DNA of 64,000 bases from Triglochin maritima. Taxonomy: Eukaryota > Streptophyta > Magnoliopsida > Alismatales > Juncaginaceae. The position numbers and the translations under genes were made by a program. The stretch spans positions 27,922,501-27,986,500 of the forward strand of contig OY821786.1 in NCBI GenBank assembly GCA_963682175.1, given 5' to 3'. Below the pieces are notes generated by a model. It did no database searches, had not been told where the DNA came from, and saw only the letters and a list, made by a program, of their open reading frames with translations. Positions within the stretch are counted from its first letter, which is position 1, and every line of letters begins with the position of its first letter. Positions 45,592 through 57,099 of the stretch are shown here, piece by piece.

Positions 45592-47747
45592 TGTTAGATC
45601 CTGATCTTGCTTAGGCTAATCCCGGGTTTAGTGGGGGATTAGCATGGGGAAGAGGAGGGGAATAGTGTCTGGTTGTGTGGTGTGATGGGGTAGGAGTGTA
45701 GGGTGATGGGTTGGTTGGGTTTTGTGCTTGGTTGGAGAGAAAAACCTCACCCATCTCTCACTCCCTCTCCCACTCTTGCATTCTCTCACCCTTTCTTCCT
45801 CTCTTCCGGCGACCAGGAGGCGTGGAGGTTGCTCTGGCGTGAGGCACGGAGGTCGGTGTGCGAGGAGGCACGCGTGCGGTCGCGGATCGGACTTGGGTTC
45901 GCGGGTTCTCCGGCGGGCGTCGTTGATCTCCTTCTCGAGGTATGTCGGCTTCTAGTGTGGTTTTGTTGTTCCCCACGTTGGTGGGAAGTTTGGGTCGGTC
46001 GCGGGAGGTCGGAGACCTCGTCGGCAACGAGAAGCGGCGTAAAACCCTCGACTGGTGCGAGGTTGCTGTCGACCAACGGTCGACCGGTGCCTTCGGGCGG
46101 TCGACCGATTTAGTGTTTTTGCCCAACTTTAACCCCAACATCGGTCGAACGATGCCATTGTGGCGGTCGACCGGTTGCTTATATGTTTGTGAGTTTGAGG
46201 CTTCTGTTGTGTTTCAGTCGACCGATTCCTTGATGTCGTTCGACCGGAACTTAAGTGTACTTGATGAATCTGCATGTTGTTCGAACGATTTATGTATATT
46301 GTTCGATCGTTTTATGACGTAGACTATTAGGATGACCCTGGTAGTTTTCGGTCGACCGGGACCCCTGAGTCGGTCGACCGAATAGACTTGTTGATTTTGA
46401 CCAACTCCGGATTTTGACCACGTGTTCGGTCGATCGGTTTTAAACTGTTGTTCGACCGTTTAGACTTTGGTGATGCGCAGAATAGTTCGACCGTTGTAGA
46501 CTTTCGGTCGACCGAACCTATTGGGGACGGTCGACCGGTTAGGCTCTTTCGGTCGACCGTTTGTGTGCAGAACTGAATTCCTGGTCTTGTGATCGTGTCA
46601 ACTCTGTCCACGGAAACTCGTGTCCTCATGGAAGAGTGTGGACACTTGGGTCCTCGTGTCAACTTTGACGGCGGGTACGTGCTCGTACCGCCCAGGGACC
46701 GCCGTGTGGAAGAGTGTGGACACTTGGGTCGCGCCACCTCCGTATCGAACGTGGTGTAATGTGTTGTTGCCTTACTCTCTGATGAGTAGCATACCTAAGG
46801 GATCGCGGATCCCAATGCGTGTGACGCATGGCTTGTGGAGCATGATGACCCTACAGACTACGGTCTGGAGCCGTCCGATGTTGTGCTGGACGTATGCTGT
46901 ACCGCCGAGGTTGTGCCGGCGATGCCGCCGAGGTTTTTGCCGGCGATGATGGTGCTGACGATGTTCCGGCTTGTGGTTGTGTCGTCCGATGTTGTGTCGG
47001 ACGTTTGTTGTACCGCCGATGTTGTGACGGCGATGCCGCTGATGTTGTACCAGCGATGATCCCCGATTGGGCACCTATCCTCGGATGTTGACCGACCAGG
47101 CTACGGCTTCGTCGAAGGTGTTGTAGACCACGTGGTTCCTTGCACGGAAGTGCGGACGCTCCTCACCGATCCCTTAGGCTCGTGTAGTCGCGTGTGAGGG
47201 GACGTGTCGCGTGCTGTCCGTAAGACCGTATGTGCCTACGGTAGGTTTCCGAGGGAGACCCGTTGTTGTTGCTGGACTGATGTCCTTGTAGACCCTGTTG
47301 AGGGTCATTGTTGTTGGACTGAGGTCCCGTTTACCCTTGGAGGGATCTGATGCATTGCAGATGTGATATGGCATGCCAGTAGTATGATAGGTTCATGTAC
47401 CGTACTATTGCATGCATATAGGTGAGCTTGGCATACGGGGTTTCCTAATGGGAAACTCAGGCATCGTTGTTTGATACATGTTTCAGGACCGCAGTAGGTT
47501 CTGTCGGGTGGTGACAGCGGGCACACCCATTATGGGGCCAGGATCCTCTTCGGACTCTTCGAGATCATCGTGATTGTTGTACCTGTCTTTTCATTGTATT
47601 GTTGTAATCACGTCTTTTGACAAACGCTGTTGTATTATTGGTGCACCGACTGTTGATTTATATGAGTAACATTTCCGTTGATGATTTGATCTGAGTAATC
47701 TCTTGATTTTTTAAATTTTTAAATTTCCACTGTTTCGGGATGTTACA
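45592..47747 (+). repeat. Gypsy-2 5' LTR with CGGTCGACCG array
   Basis: TGTTAGATCC...GGGATGTTACA, 2.16 kb. Eight perfect CGGTCGACCG copies start at 46077, 46098, 46164, 46349, 46371, 46505, 46528 and 46550, with more variants. 46875-47060 is a degenerate tandem of GATGTTGTGCCGGCG-like units. 47267-47397 is absent from the 3' LTR. GC content is much higher than surrounding DNA. Confidence 0.88.
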
Positions 47748-47873
47748 ACTTGGTATCAGAGCGGTCGGTCCCTATGTGTGCCTCCCAAAGAAATCACCTC
47801 AGTGTAGTAGTGTAGGTTGCACTTTACATTTAGCATGCATTCATGACTGATTTTGACTGTTTCCTTGTGTCAG
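47748..47873 (+). other. Gypsy-2 primer binding site and leader
   Basis: TGGTATCAGAGCGGTCGG from 47751 matches the iMet-type primer site. A leader of about 105 bases reaches the gag ATG at 47874. The same sequence recurs after the 3' LTR at 62916-63050. Confidence 0.85.
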
Positions 47874-49185
47874 ATGCCTCCGAGACGTGTGAGGAACGTC
47901 GCAAATGAGCGTGTTGCCAGTGATGCCACTGAGGGCGCTACCTGGGATAGGTTGAGCGAGTTCCTTGAGCGTCAGGCAGCGAGGGCAGAGAAGACAGGGA
48001 CAGGTGCGGAGCATGACCGCTTCATGAGGCAACACCCACCTAGTTTCAATGGCAGGAGTGACCCTGAGGCTGCAGAGGACTGGGTCTTTAAGATCCAGAG
48101 GATTTTCCAGGCGATCGGTTGTGTACCGGAGCGGATGGTGAGCCTGGCCACCTATGTGCTGGATGGAGAGGCAGCAAACTGGTGGAGGACCACATCTGCT
48201 GTGGTGTTTGCTGATCGAGTTGACGTGAGCTGGGAGGAATTCCTTGAGGAGTTCAACCAGCAGTTCTTTCCGCAGCACGTCAGAGACAGGAAGAAGGAGG
48301 AGTTCTTGGCCCTCAAGTAAAAGGAGATGTCCTTGGCTAGTTACATCACCAGGTTTAACGCCTTTGAGCGTTATTGTTCTGAGACTTACGTGACGTCGGA
48401 GCAGCGTGCACAGAAGTTTATCAAGGGGCTGAGGAAGCAGCTCAGGTCGCAGGTGATTACTAGCATGTCGCAGACCCTGGCGGATGCGGTGAAGTATGCG
48501 ACTATCATCGATCAGGACTACCAGGAGGCGCGGAAGCCGCCAGTGAGCACGGGAGGACGTGTAGTTGGACGTTCCACTGGGAACCCGGGCAAGAGGCCCC
48601 GGGTTGATGGAGGAGGATCACGCCAGTCTGGTGCGTATGGTACGTGTGGGAGATCTTCATCCGGGTCAGGAGTGCCCCTGACGTACAGGTGCATGCTTGG
48701 GATGCGGTCAGATGGGCCATTTCATCCAAGATTGCCCTAGTAGGCAAGGCAAGACGAGCAGGAGGCCAGGACCACCGGTCTCAGGGAGGAGCGGAGGCAG
48801 CAGGTCCATTGTCCCGCAAAGCCAGACCAGGAGAGCAGGGCAAGTCTTCACCGTCTGGGTTGGGGAGGTGAAGGACTCCAACACTGTCATGGAAGGTACC
48901 CTCGTCATTTCAGGTTTGGTTGCTCGTGTTTTGTTTGATTGTGGCGCCACACACTCCTTCATTTCAAAGAAGTTTGCTGGTGAGTTGGATCGGACCCCTG
49001 AGCTACTGACTGATTTGTTGGAAGTCAGTACGCCCATGGGTGAGGTGGGCACTGTGGGGAGCTTCCTCCCCATCACCACAGTTGTTTCGGGACACCATGA
49101 TTTTCCGGCAGATCTGGTCTTACTACCGATGGAGGACTTCGACGTCATACTGGGGATGGACTGGCTATCACAGTACTATGTGTGA
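47874..49185 (+). pseudogene. Gypsy-2 gag and protease
   Basis: Gag starts MPPRRVRNVANERV. The capsid part shows WDRLSEFLERQAAR, FNGRSDPEAAEDWVFKI and ANWWRTTSAVVFADRVDVSW. TAA at 48318-48320 interrupts it, and the frame resumes SLASYITRFNAFERYC. After a frameshift near 48640 a knuckle remnant (CGQMGHFIQDCP, about 48700) leads to the protease: VARVLFDCGATHSFISKKF (about 48930), and ILGMDWLSQYYV, ending at TGA 49183-49185. Confidence 0.85.
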
Positions 49186-50214
49186 GTCTTTTGCCGTGAG
49201 AAGAAGATCCTTATTCTGAGGAAGGACGTGCCTGATGTGTTGATCAGAGGGACGAGGAGTAGAGGGGGTCGTCTGATTGTGTCGGCGGTTAAGGCACAGA
49301 GGTTGTTGCGTCAGGGTTGCAGAGCGTTTGTGGTGACCTTAGTTGTTCCTGATCCTGAGGCGAGGAGGCTGGAGGATATAGAGGTTGTATGAGAGTTCCC
49401 TGAGGTGTTTCCTGCAGAGATTCCTCGTTTGCCGCCGCACCGAGAGATCGAGTTCGGCATTGAATTGGTGGCTGGCGCGACACCCCAATCGAAGGCTCTG
49501 TATCGGATGGCGCCTGCTGAGTTGATAGAGATGAAGAAGCAGTTGCAGGAGTTGATGGACTCCGGGTTTATCCGACCGAGTGTCTCGCCATGGGGAGCTC
49601 CTGTGTTGTTCGTAAAGAAGAAGGATGGGTCGTTGCGGATGTGCATCGACTACATGATGCTGAATAAGGTTACCATCAGGAACCGGTACCCTTTGCCCAG
49701 GATTGATGATCTGTTTGATCAGTTGCAGACGGTGAGAGTGTTCTCGAAGATTGATCTGCGTTCGGGTTATCACCAGTTGCGGATCAGAGAGGCCGATGTT
49801 CAGAAGACAATCTTAAGGACACGGTACGGGCACTACGAGTTCTTGGTGATGCCGTTTGGACTGACGAATGCACCTGCAGCATTCATGGACTTGATGAATA
49901 GGACCTTTCAGTCGTACCTCGACAGATTTGTTGTCGTGTTTGTGGATGACATCTTGGTGTACTCGCCTGACAGGGAGCAGCATCGGGAGCACCTAAGGAT
50001 TGTGCTTGGCATCTTGAGAGATCAGGAGTTGTATGCCAAGTACACGAAGTGCGAGTTTTGGTTGGATCAGGTGGCATTTCTGGGGCATATTGTGTCAGCA
50101 GATGAGATTTCAGTGGATCCGGCGAAGGTTGAGGCTGTGACTCAGTGGAGAGCCCCGACGACCGTGACTGAGATCTGGAGCTTCGTGGGACTAGCTGGGT
50201 ATTACATACGTTTC
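49186..50214 (+). pseudogene. Gypsy-2 reverse transcriptase, cut by Gypsy-1b
   Basis: After TGA codons at 49183 and 49390 (the latter fits CGA to TGA in the usual VREFPEVFP), the frame 49405-50214 carries [48 protein letters not shown] and the catalytic FVDDILVYS, then [12 protein letters not shown]. It breaks at 50214 in GTTTC, shared with the Gypsy-1b LTR. The last 183 bp (50032-50214) are repeated at 58638-58820. Confidence 0.88.
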
Positions 50215-51339
50215 TCCTGGACTTGTAGTATTATGTGTTTAGGCTATTTTTGGTATTGGTTTAGTCCCACATCGGGGGATTGTCCCAGATTAGCTTTTTC
50301 CATGCTTATAAATAGAACTCTTCACCTCCCATTGTATCCATCTCTCTCTTTGGTGGCACATTCCCTACTAAGAGTGAAGCCTTGAAGCAAAACTCTAGTG
50401 GAGGAAGGGTTGCTTGTAATCTGAGTGAGTTCATAATAGAAGTTTTTCATTAGCTTGTTAATTCTTGCTTAGTTAATTTTCTTCAATGTGTTTGCTTGGG
50501 TGCTTGTTTTGTTTTATGCTTCTTTAATGTTTCTTGCTTGATTAGTATAGTTTCATTTCAGTATTATGCTTGCTTTTGTTAATATAGTTAGTGTAATGAG
50601 TAGTGAGTAGTTTCATCCCCATTTGGAGGGTGGAGAAATATGTGATATAAACATGTAGTGTATTAAGTGTGTGTTATCTTAATCCCTTGAGCTTTAAATG
50701 ATTTCCATAACCATCTAATGGGTCTCCACTCTTATCTTTTATATGCTAATGCTCTTGAATGAAGCTTAGTTTATGCTTTGATTAGTGGATCTATTTTATG
50801 GGGAATGATAAGGTTAGGATATGGATAGGAATTAATATTGGAAACACAAGTTGTAGTGTATGAACTCTTGTGCCTTTACCTTGGTTAATGTCTTGTATGT
50901 TTTAATGATGTAGTAAAATCTTAATTCATGTGGAGGCATAGTAGGGTCTAGTCTTTATACTTGAGTTCATTTAGCTTCATTCTAATTATTGTCTTGTATG
51001 TTTTAATGATGTAGTGAAATCTTAATTCATGTAGAGGCAAAGTTGGATGTAGTTTTATGATTTCATGCACTACATGTTGTGAGGAGCTTAATTACACACA
51101 CACATCTTTATATTCACATCATTTCTCTACCCCCTTTGGGGTTTAGTTTTTCTTGCTTCTTTTCCATTTCCATTTGCATCTTAGTGTAGTTTAGTGTAAT
51201 CAATACATCCTTTCTCTCCTTCTTTTACCTCTCGCCTTCGAACAAACCAAGTGTCGACACACCTCCCAGTGGACGACCCGTATTTGCCACCGCTCCAACG
51301 TGGTCGTGCACTTGCGGTTAAATATAAAACGATCAATCA
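50215..51339 (+). repeat. Gypsy-1b 5' LTR, 5'-truncated
   Basis: Starts TCCTGGACTTGTAGT, equal to 57514 onward in the 3' LTR, and ends GATCAATCA. It keeps the TATA box (50307-50315) but lacks the U3 start and the terminal TGATTG needed for integration. Confidence 0.9.
50307..50315 (+). promoter_or_regulatory. TATA box of Gypsy-1b 5' LTR
   Basis: TATAAATAG about 40 bp after the CCACATCGGGGGATTG string. The truncated U3 leaves only about 90 bp upstream of it. Confidence 0.55.
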
Positions 51340-52414
51340 AGTTTTTGGCGCCATTGCCGGGGAGGTGCTCTGTCCAGACATTGGTTTGGACGATTCGAGG
51401 GGTTTTTGATTTTTTGTTTCCAGTTGTTCTTAGTTTCAGGGAACCATCGGCGCAAGGGGAGGCTACTGGACAAGTTTGAGGACCAGAAGCTCCAAAAGGA
51501 CCGCCAATCAGAGGTTGGAGATCGCCAATTGGCGGCCTGGTAAGGGCTTCCTACTTCCAAATTTTTTCTGGTAGTTAGTGCTGTAATTTGTGTTATCTAG
51601 GAGCCCTATTTTTCATGCTGTGACTTCTTTTTTGCTCCCAAATCATTAATCACTCCCCCATTAATCAACTTGGACAATAAAACTCAAAGCAAAAGATTAG
51701 ACTCCTTGCCATCTTGGTCATGCATCATGTGTAGACCTTGCATGCATTTGTCTTTTCTTTTCTTTACATTTTGTTGTTGATTGCTGCCGTGAGGTACGTG
51801 CACCCAAATCTCCCATTCATGCATTTTTCGATCATGCATTAGTTAGTAAGGTGCATCGGGACAAGAGTGAGAGAGCGTTTGATTGGAGCGATTGATTGCT
51901 ATATCTAGGATCAAAACGCTACTAAGGAGGGCTGTCCCATAAAAGATAAGGTGGGGGATTTCATCACCCTTTCCTTGGCCCCAAAAATCACTATTAATAA
52001 AGCCTTAACTAAAAGCAAGTAGACATTGGCCCTAGGATTGCGGGCGCACTAGGAGAGTAATCTAGTTGAGACCGTCATGACCTGATCGGCGTTGCCTACC
52101 TTGTCGATAGTAGGAGGTACTGGATCTCCGGAGCTGGTATCACTTGCTGGGCATTGTGGTCCTCGTTGTAGGGAGGTGAGACGTGTCGAGGCTAGTGACC
52201 TCGAAGTTAGGCGTCGTCTAGCCTAAGGACCCATTGCCTTACATTGTTTGAGCCGTGCTTGCTAGTTAGGCTTCTTCCTGATCCCTCTACCCACGCTAGC
52301 TCTAGGGATTCTTCCCTCCTCACCTGAGTCCTCTCCTCATCTATTCTCTACGTATAGTCGCCTCCTCTAGTACACCTTCTGTTGAGTGTTTGTTAGAGTC
52401 GAGTCGAGCATTTT
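51340..52414 (+). other. Gypsy-1b primer site and leader
   Basis: TGGCGCCATTGCCGGGGA at 51346-51363 is the primer site wording seen in Athila/Tat-type gypsy elements (thought to pair with a tRNA other than iMet). The 1.05 kb leader is non-coding. CGCCAATTGGCG at 51523-51534 repeats the palindrome found in the LTR U3. Confidence 0.8.
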
Positions 52415-53452
52415 ATGCGAGGTTGGGCTCGTTCTGGTGAGAGCGCTCGACTCGAGAGAGTGAATTCTTCTGAGATGGACGATCTTGGTGATCGACCATC
52501 TCCGCCTCGTGCTCCTTTGGAGCATGAAGCCGAGTCGTCTCGAGGTGACGGGGGAGACCGGGTTCCATACATGGAATACCTCGGTCCGCTTCCGCCACCA
52601 CGTAGACCTCCTTCTCCCCCTCCTCCTCCTCTGACTCGAGAGGAAAGGAGATTCGGTCAGGATCGAGTTCTTGGTGCACCACCACCTTTAGCTCGACATG
52701 AAAGACCGATGACTTTGTGGGAGCGGACCCATCCTGTTCGGGCCGCGCAGCCTTCTTGCATAGTTGTTGCCCCTGCTCGCAGGAACAACTATGAGCTGAA
52801 ACTTCAATATGTGAGCATGCTTCCAACCTTTACTGCCAATAAGGAGGATCCGTATATCTTTATACGCGAATTCGAGGAAGTATGCTCCATGTTCAAGCTT
52901 CAACAGCTTGACGAGGATTCAGTCCGGTTGAGGATGATTTCTTTCGCATTGAAGGATAATGCGAAGAAATGGATGTATAGCCTCCCGGCGAGCTCGATTC
53001 GGTCATGGGATGACTTTGTGACTGTCTTTCTAAAGAGATTTTTCCCTCAAAGGAAAACTCAACAGATACGGCACCAGATACATCAAATGTATCAAACCGA
53101 GACCGAATCGTTTCATGGTTTCTTTGAGAGGTTCAAGGACCTTCTCCAGCAGTGCCCTCATCATGGATTTGAGTTATGGCAGTTGTGTCAAATTGTTTAT
53201 GAGGGCATCAACTACAACACCCGCACATTGTTGGAGATGTGTCAGGGTGACTTCCAAATGAAACCCATCGAGGAGGCATGGGATACTTTTGAGTCCATGG
53301 CTGAACGTACCTTCGAGTGGGATACCATGAGAGAGCCACCAGCCGCCAGGTCTTCTGGTCGAGCTGGATCTTATCAAGTTGACTCATCGATCGCGTCTGA
53401 GGCGAAAATGGCTGCTCTCATGCGTAGGATTGAGAGTTTAGAGTTGGACTGA
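52415..53452 (+). pseudogene. Gypsy-1b gag
   Basis: 345-codon frame from 52415. Pro-rich N-terminus (PPRRPPSPPPPPLTREERRF), then a Retrotrans_gag-like capsid region: FALKDNAKKWMYSLP, SWDDFVTVFLKRFFPQRKT, FHGFFERFKDLLQQCPHHGF. It stops at TGA 53450-53452, where Gypsy-1a reads CGA (LELD-R-APVAQV), a C-to-T change. After the stop the knuckle CGRCGLTGHDDLEC continues in frame, followed by the TGA shared with Gypsy-1a (53614-53616). Confidence 0.85.
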
Positions 53453-53955
53453 GCTCCTGTAGCTCAGGTCGTTACTCCCGAGTGTGGTAGGTGTGGACTT
53501 ACGGGCCATGATGACTTGGAATGTGCTTACACTCCAAGGGATACTGAGCATGCGAATGCAATGTATCAACAGAGGCCCCGTAACGACCCGTACAGTCACT
53601 CCTACAACCCGGGATGACGTAACCATCCTAACTTCTCTTGGAGGCCTAGTGGGGGTCACGATCAGAGCTCGCACGCTCAACCTCAACCTCTACCTTATCA
53701 ACCTTCACGCCCATCGGCGACCTACCAACCCCCACATCAAAGGTCTGAGCACCAAAATTACCAACCTGCTCATGCCTCATCGTCGGGTTATTCCAACCAA
53801 ACTCCACCACCCCAGCGGGTTGACCCTAAGGACCCTTCTTGTGATCCAACCTTTCAAGCGTTACAAAGTACAGTCAAGCCTTTGAAAATGTAGGTTAGCC
53901 AGTTGGTCATCAACTCCATGAACGCGAGAAGGGTCAGTTCCCGAGTCAACCTGAG
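53453..53955 (+). pseudogene. Gypsy-1b zinc knuckle and linker
   Basis: In frame with gag: knuckle at about 53480-53525, shared TGA at 53614-53616, then a Pro/Gln/Ser linker to TAG near 53890, where a small deletion also shifts the frame. Matches 19510-20030 of Gypsy-1a. Confidence 0.7.
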
Positions 53956-55518
53956 GTGAATCCTCGGGGTACCCATTCTCAAGGAAGGACACCTTTACCT
54001 CATGCCACCTCTGAACCGACCCATCATATTAATGTGATTCATACTTTGAGGTCTGGTAAGGAAGTGGATAACCACATTGGGGTACCTTCTTTGTCATCAC
54101 CATCTTTGAGGGAGCCGAATCCTGAGGCTCCCTCCACAAATACTTCCAGGAAGGAGGCAGATCCTGAGGTTCTTTCTACATTTCCTTCGACAAAGGGGCC
54201 GAACCCTGAGGTCCCCTTGTCTCCTCTAGTGTCGAAGGAACCAGATTCTGAGGTCCCCACTCATGTTTCTTTGGACCTGAATTCTGGGGTGCCTTCGCAT
54301 CCTTATGCCCCAAAGGCGTCATTCCCTGAGCGCCTTAAAAAGAAAACCTCTGATCAGCATGACAAGATGCTTGAGATGTTTAGGCAAGTTAAGGTGAACA
54401 TCCCTCTATTGGAGGTGATTCAGCAAATGCCACCTTATGTCAAGGTTCTCAAGGACTTATGCACCAAGAAGAGAAAAACTCATGTTCCCAAGAAAGCTTT
54501 TCTTGCGGCTAACGTGAGTTCCTTGTTGGCACAACCCATGCAAGTCAAGTACAAGGACCCTGGCTGTCCTACTATCTCTTGTGTGATTGGTGATGTGTCC
54601 ATACATCGAGCCTTATTGGACCTTGGTGCATCTGTTAATCTTCTGCCATATTCTGTCTACGTCCACCTCGGTCTTGGAGACCTCAAACAAACAAAGACCA
54701 CTCTTCAATTGGCTGATAGGTCTATGAAGAAACCGAGGGGTGTGGTGGAAGATGTGCTGATCAAAGTGGGAGAGTTCATTTATCCAGTCGACTTCTTTGT
54801 CTTGCATACTGAACCTGTGCCAAACCCACTTGGACAAATTCCTGTCATTTTGGGGCGACCATTCCTTGCGACTTCCAATGCATTGGTCAATTGTCGTAAT
54901 GGTCTGATGCGCTTGACTTATGGTAGTCAATGCGCTGATTTTAACAACTTCACCATCGGTAAGAAGCCAGGTGCCTTCAATGACCCTGTTGGGGTCAACC
55001 TTATCCAGGGTTTGGATGAGATTGAAGTTGAGGGCACCTTCAAGTACTTCAGAGAATTGTTCGATGAAGCTCCTGAAGGTGGTGAAGATGTTTCACCTGT
55101 GCTGGCAAAAGAAGGTGCCTTATGTTCTGATCTTGTGGCCCTTGAGCCACATCCTTATGATCTTGTGGCCCTTGAGCCACATTCTTCTGATCTTGTCGCC
55201 CTTGAGCCACATCCTTTTGATTATGTAGCTTTTGAGCCACAAGATACCATTTTTATGGCCTCTGGGCCATATGATCTTCATTTTGTATATGCTGAGGACC
55301 CCATGTGGGTTAAGAATCAACCACCTGATACCCTTCAACCTGATAGAGGTTCACCTCTCATTCATGCCTCCGATCTTTCTCACTCTCAAGAGGCATCAAA
55401 CGACTACAACACTTATAAGGGTATCAGGTGGTCAAGCAATTCTGATTTGTATGTCGCGAGCCCATGCATGTGCATTTTTGGCTCGAGTGATGGTGGGTTC
55501 CCATTTGATGTCCATTGA
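53956..55518 (+). CDS. Gypsy-1b retropepsin-like protease polyprotein
   Basis: 520 codons open. N-terminal 130 residues hold PNPEAPSTN/ADPEVLST-like repeats ([N/D]PEV...SP). Then KVNIPLLEVIQQMPPYVKVL, and the protease core ALLDLGASVNLLPYSVYVHL with IPVILGRPFLATSNALVNCR. Four decapeptide repeats (DLVALEPHPY-like) lie at 55129-55248. Unlike Gypsy-1a the frame is uninterrupted across the segment before the protease. It ends FPFDVH with TGA at 55516-55518. No pol follows. Confidence 0.8.
   Translation: MNPRGTHSQGRTPLPHATSEPTHHINVIHTLRSGKEVDNHIGVPSLSSPSLREPNPEAPSTNTSRKEADPEVLSTFPSTKGPNPEVPLSPLVSKEPDSEVPTHVSLDLNSGVPSHPYAPKASFPERLKKKTSDQHDKMLEMFRQVKVNIPLLEVIQQMPPYVKVLKDLCTKKRKTHVPKKAFLAANVSSLLAQPMQVKYKDPGCPTISCVIGDVSIHRALLDLGASVNLLPYSVYVHLGLGDLKQTKTTLQLADRSMKKPRGVVEDVLIKVGEFIYPVDFFVLHTEPVPNPLGQIPVILGRPFLATSNALVNCRNGLMRLTYGSQCADFNNFTIGKKPGAFNDPVGVNLIQGLDEIEVEGTFKYFRELFDEAPEGGEDVSPVLAKEGALCSDLVALEPHPYDLVALEPHSSDLVALEPHPFDYVAFEPQDTIFMASGPYDLHFVYAEDPMWVKNQPPDTLQPDRGSPLIHASDLSHSQEASNDYNTYKGIRWSSNSDLYVASPCMCIFGSSDGGFPFDVH
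55129..55248 (+). repeat. 30-bp coding minisatellite, four units
   Basis: Same unit as 21206-21355, one copy fewer, in frame. Confidence 0.9.
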
Positions 55519-57099
55519 CATATGAAGATGGGAGCCCATTTGTTGTACATAAAGAAGAAGAAAAAAAAGAAAAAAAAATAAGTACAATAAAGACTCCTTC
55601 AGTGAGAATCGATTGTTGTGAGCCCGAACCCTTGTGTATTTGGGCCTCATTTCTTTCACGTATTTGTATCTCTTCTTTAGCATCTCACAGGTTTTGAGGG
55701 AAGTTGGGTTGTGTCCATCAACATAGCCATGAACTTCCTTGTGTACTTCACGTTGGCGAGATCTATACTGTTTCATGCATACATCCATGTAGTATTTTGC
55801 TCACATTCATTGAGGACAATGCATGAAGTAGGTGTGGGGGAGTGTTTTACGTGTGTACATAGTCGAGTCTTTTCCTTTGTTTTTGTTTTCTTTTGTGTGC
55901 ATTGTTAGGGTCATGTTAGTGTGCTGCATTTAATATCGATATAGCTGCTTGCCATGATCCTTGGGTGACTTGTTTTATTTTGCTTGCCAAGTGCTTCAAA
56001 ATTTTCACATGTCTTTCAAAATATTCATGTGTTTGCGAAAGAAAATGTTTTGTGGGTTTTGCGTGTGTTTAGCATGTGCAAAACTGTTGAGAGGCAAAGT
56101 AAAAAGAAAGCTCCCAAAATTGTCTTGAACTTGATGCATTAGGATATCTAGTACTGTGGCTTTAGGATTTATCGAGTTGTTAGGATGCACCCCAGTTTTC
56201 CTTTAGGGCTGAGTAATCATAGGGTTTCAGTGCTCAAACATTTAAAGAAGTCCACCCTGAACCTAGTGAGTCAATAATTCGTGTCTGTTAACTTAAGGAA
56301 GTTTGTTGTAGTCAAGGACCCTCTAAATCTTGTTGTGAGACATAAGTGTAGGGGTTTTGGTTCATGTGTAGATAAGAAATAAGTGAGTAGGTGTTCTCTC
56401 TTCTCGCACGGCTCCTATCACTCGGGAAAGTAGGTCTGAAGGGACTTTGTGCCTGGTGCTTTCGAGTCATCTGACTTGGGATGCGCCGACCGAACTCTCG
56501 TTACACAGGTGGTAGGGATTGCCCTATGTGGAGATTTGGGGAAAGGTGTACGTGATAGTGTAAGTCCTCATGGGCAATGATGCACGAAACCTGACCCTGG
56601 GAGAATGAAGCTCCAACTAATAAATAGAAAAAGAAAAAAAAATGAGAAAAGAAACAAAAAGAAAAAAATATGGTAATGCAAATAAGAACCTTAATGGACC
56701 TTACACTTTGTAGCACTTGAGGATGTTGAGGTTGTACATGTCTTTCACTTAATTCCTTATTTAACTTGCACGAATGGTTTATTAGGCTAAGTGTGGACTG
56801 ATTACCTATATAGAGTCGGCCCGTAGGATTACCGCGTCCATTGATCGACAAAATATTTCCAACGAGTCGAGGTCTAGATTGAATAATGCATCTTGTTCGG
56901 ATTTTGTGGGTATATCCGCTGAAAACCCTCACGAGACAACACTCCTCCTCCTTGGCAACAAGGAGGTTTAACGGCTTGTTGCACGTGCTAAGTGCAACCG
57001 TGATTCCTACGAAAGTGAGTTAAGATTTCTTGTATTTCGTTTGCTTTTCTCTTTCTTTGTTTTGCTCGGGACTAGCAAAAACTTAGGTGTGAGGGTATT
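55519..57099 (+). other. Gypsy-1b 3' non-coding region
   Basis: Matches 21626-23207. A-rich tracts at 55553-55580 and 56626-56670. The polypurine tract is GGTGTGAGGG (57086-57095), one change from that of Gypsy-1a. Confidence 0.75.

Noticed and set aside
45703..47642. Several 70-145-codon frames within Gypsy-2 LTRs (also 61051-62642)
   Set aside because: They lie in repetitive GC-rich LTR sequence (palindrome and GATGTTGT repeats), on both strands, and are disrupted between the two LTRs.
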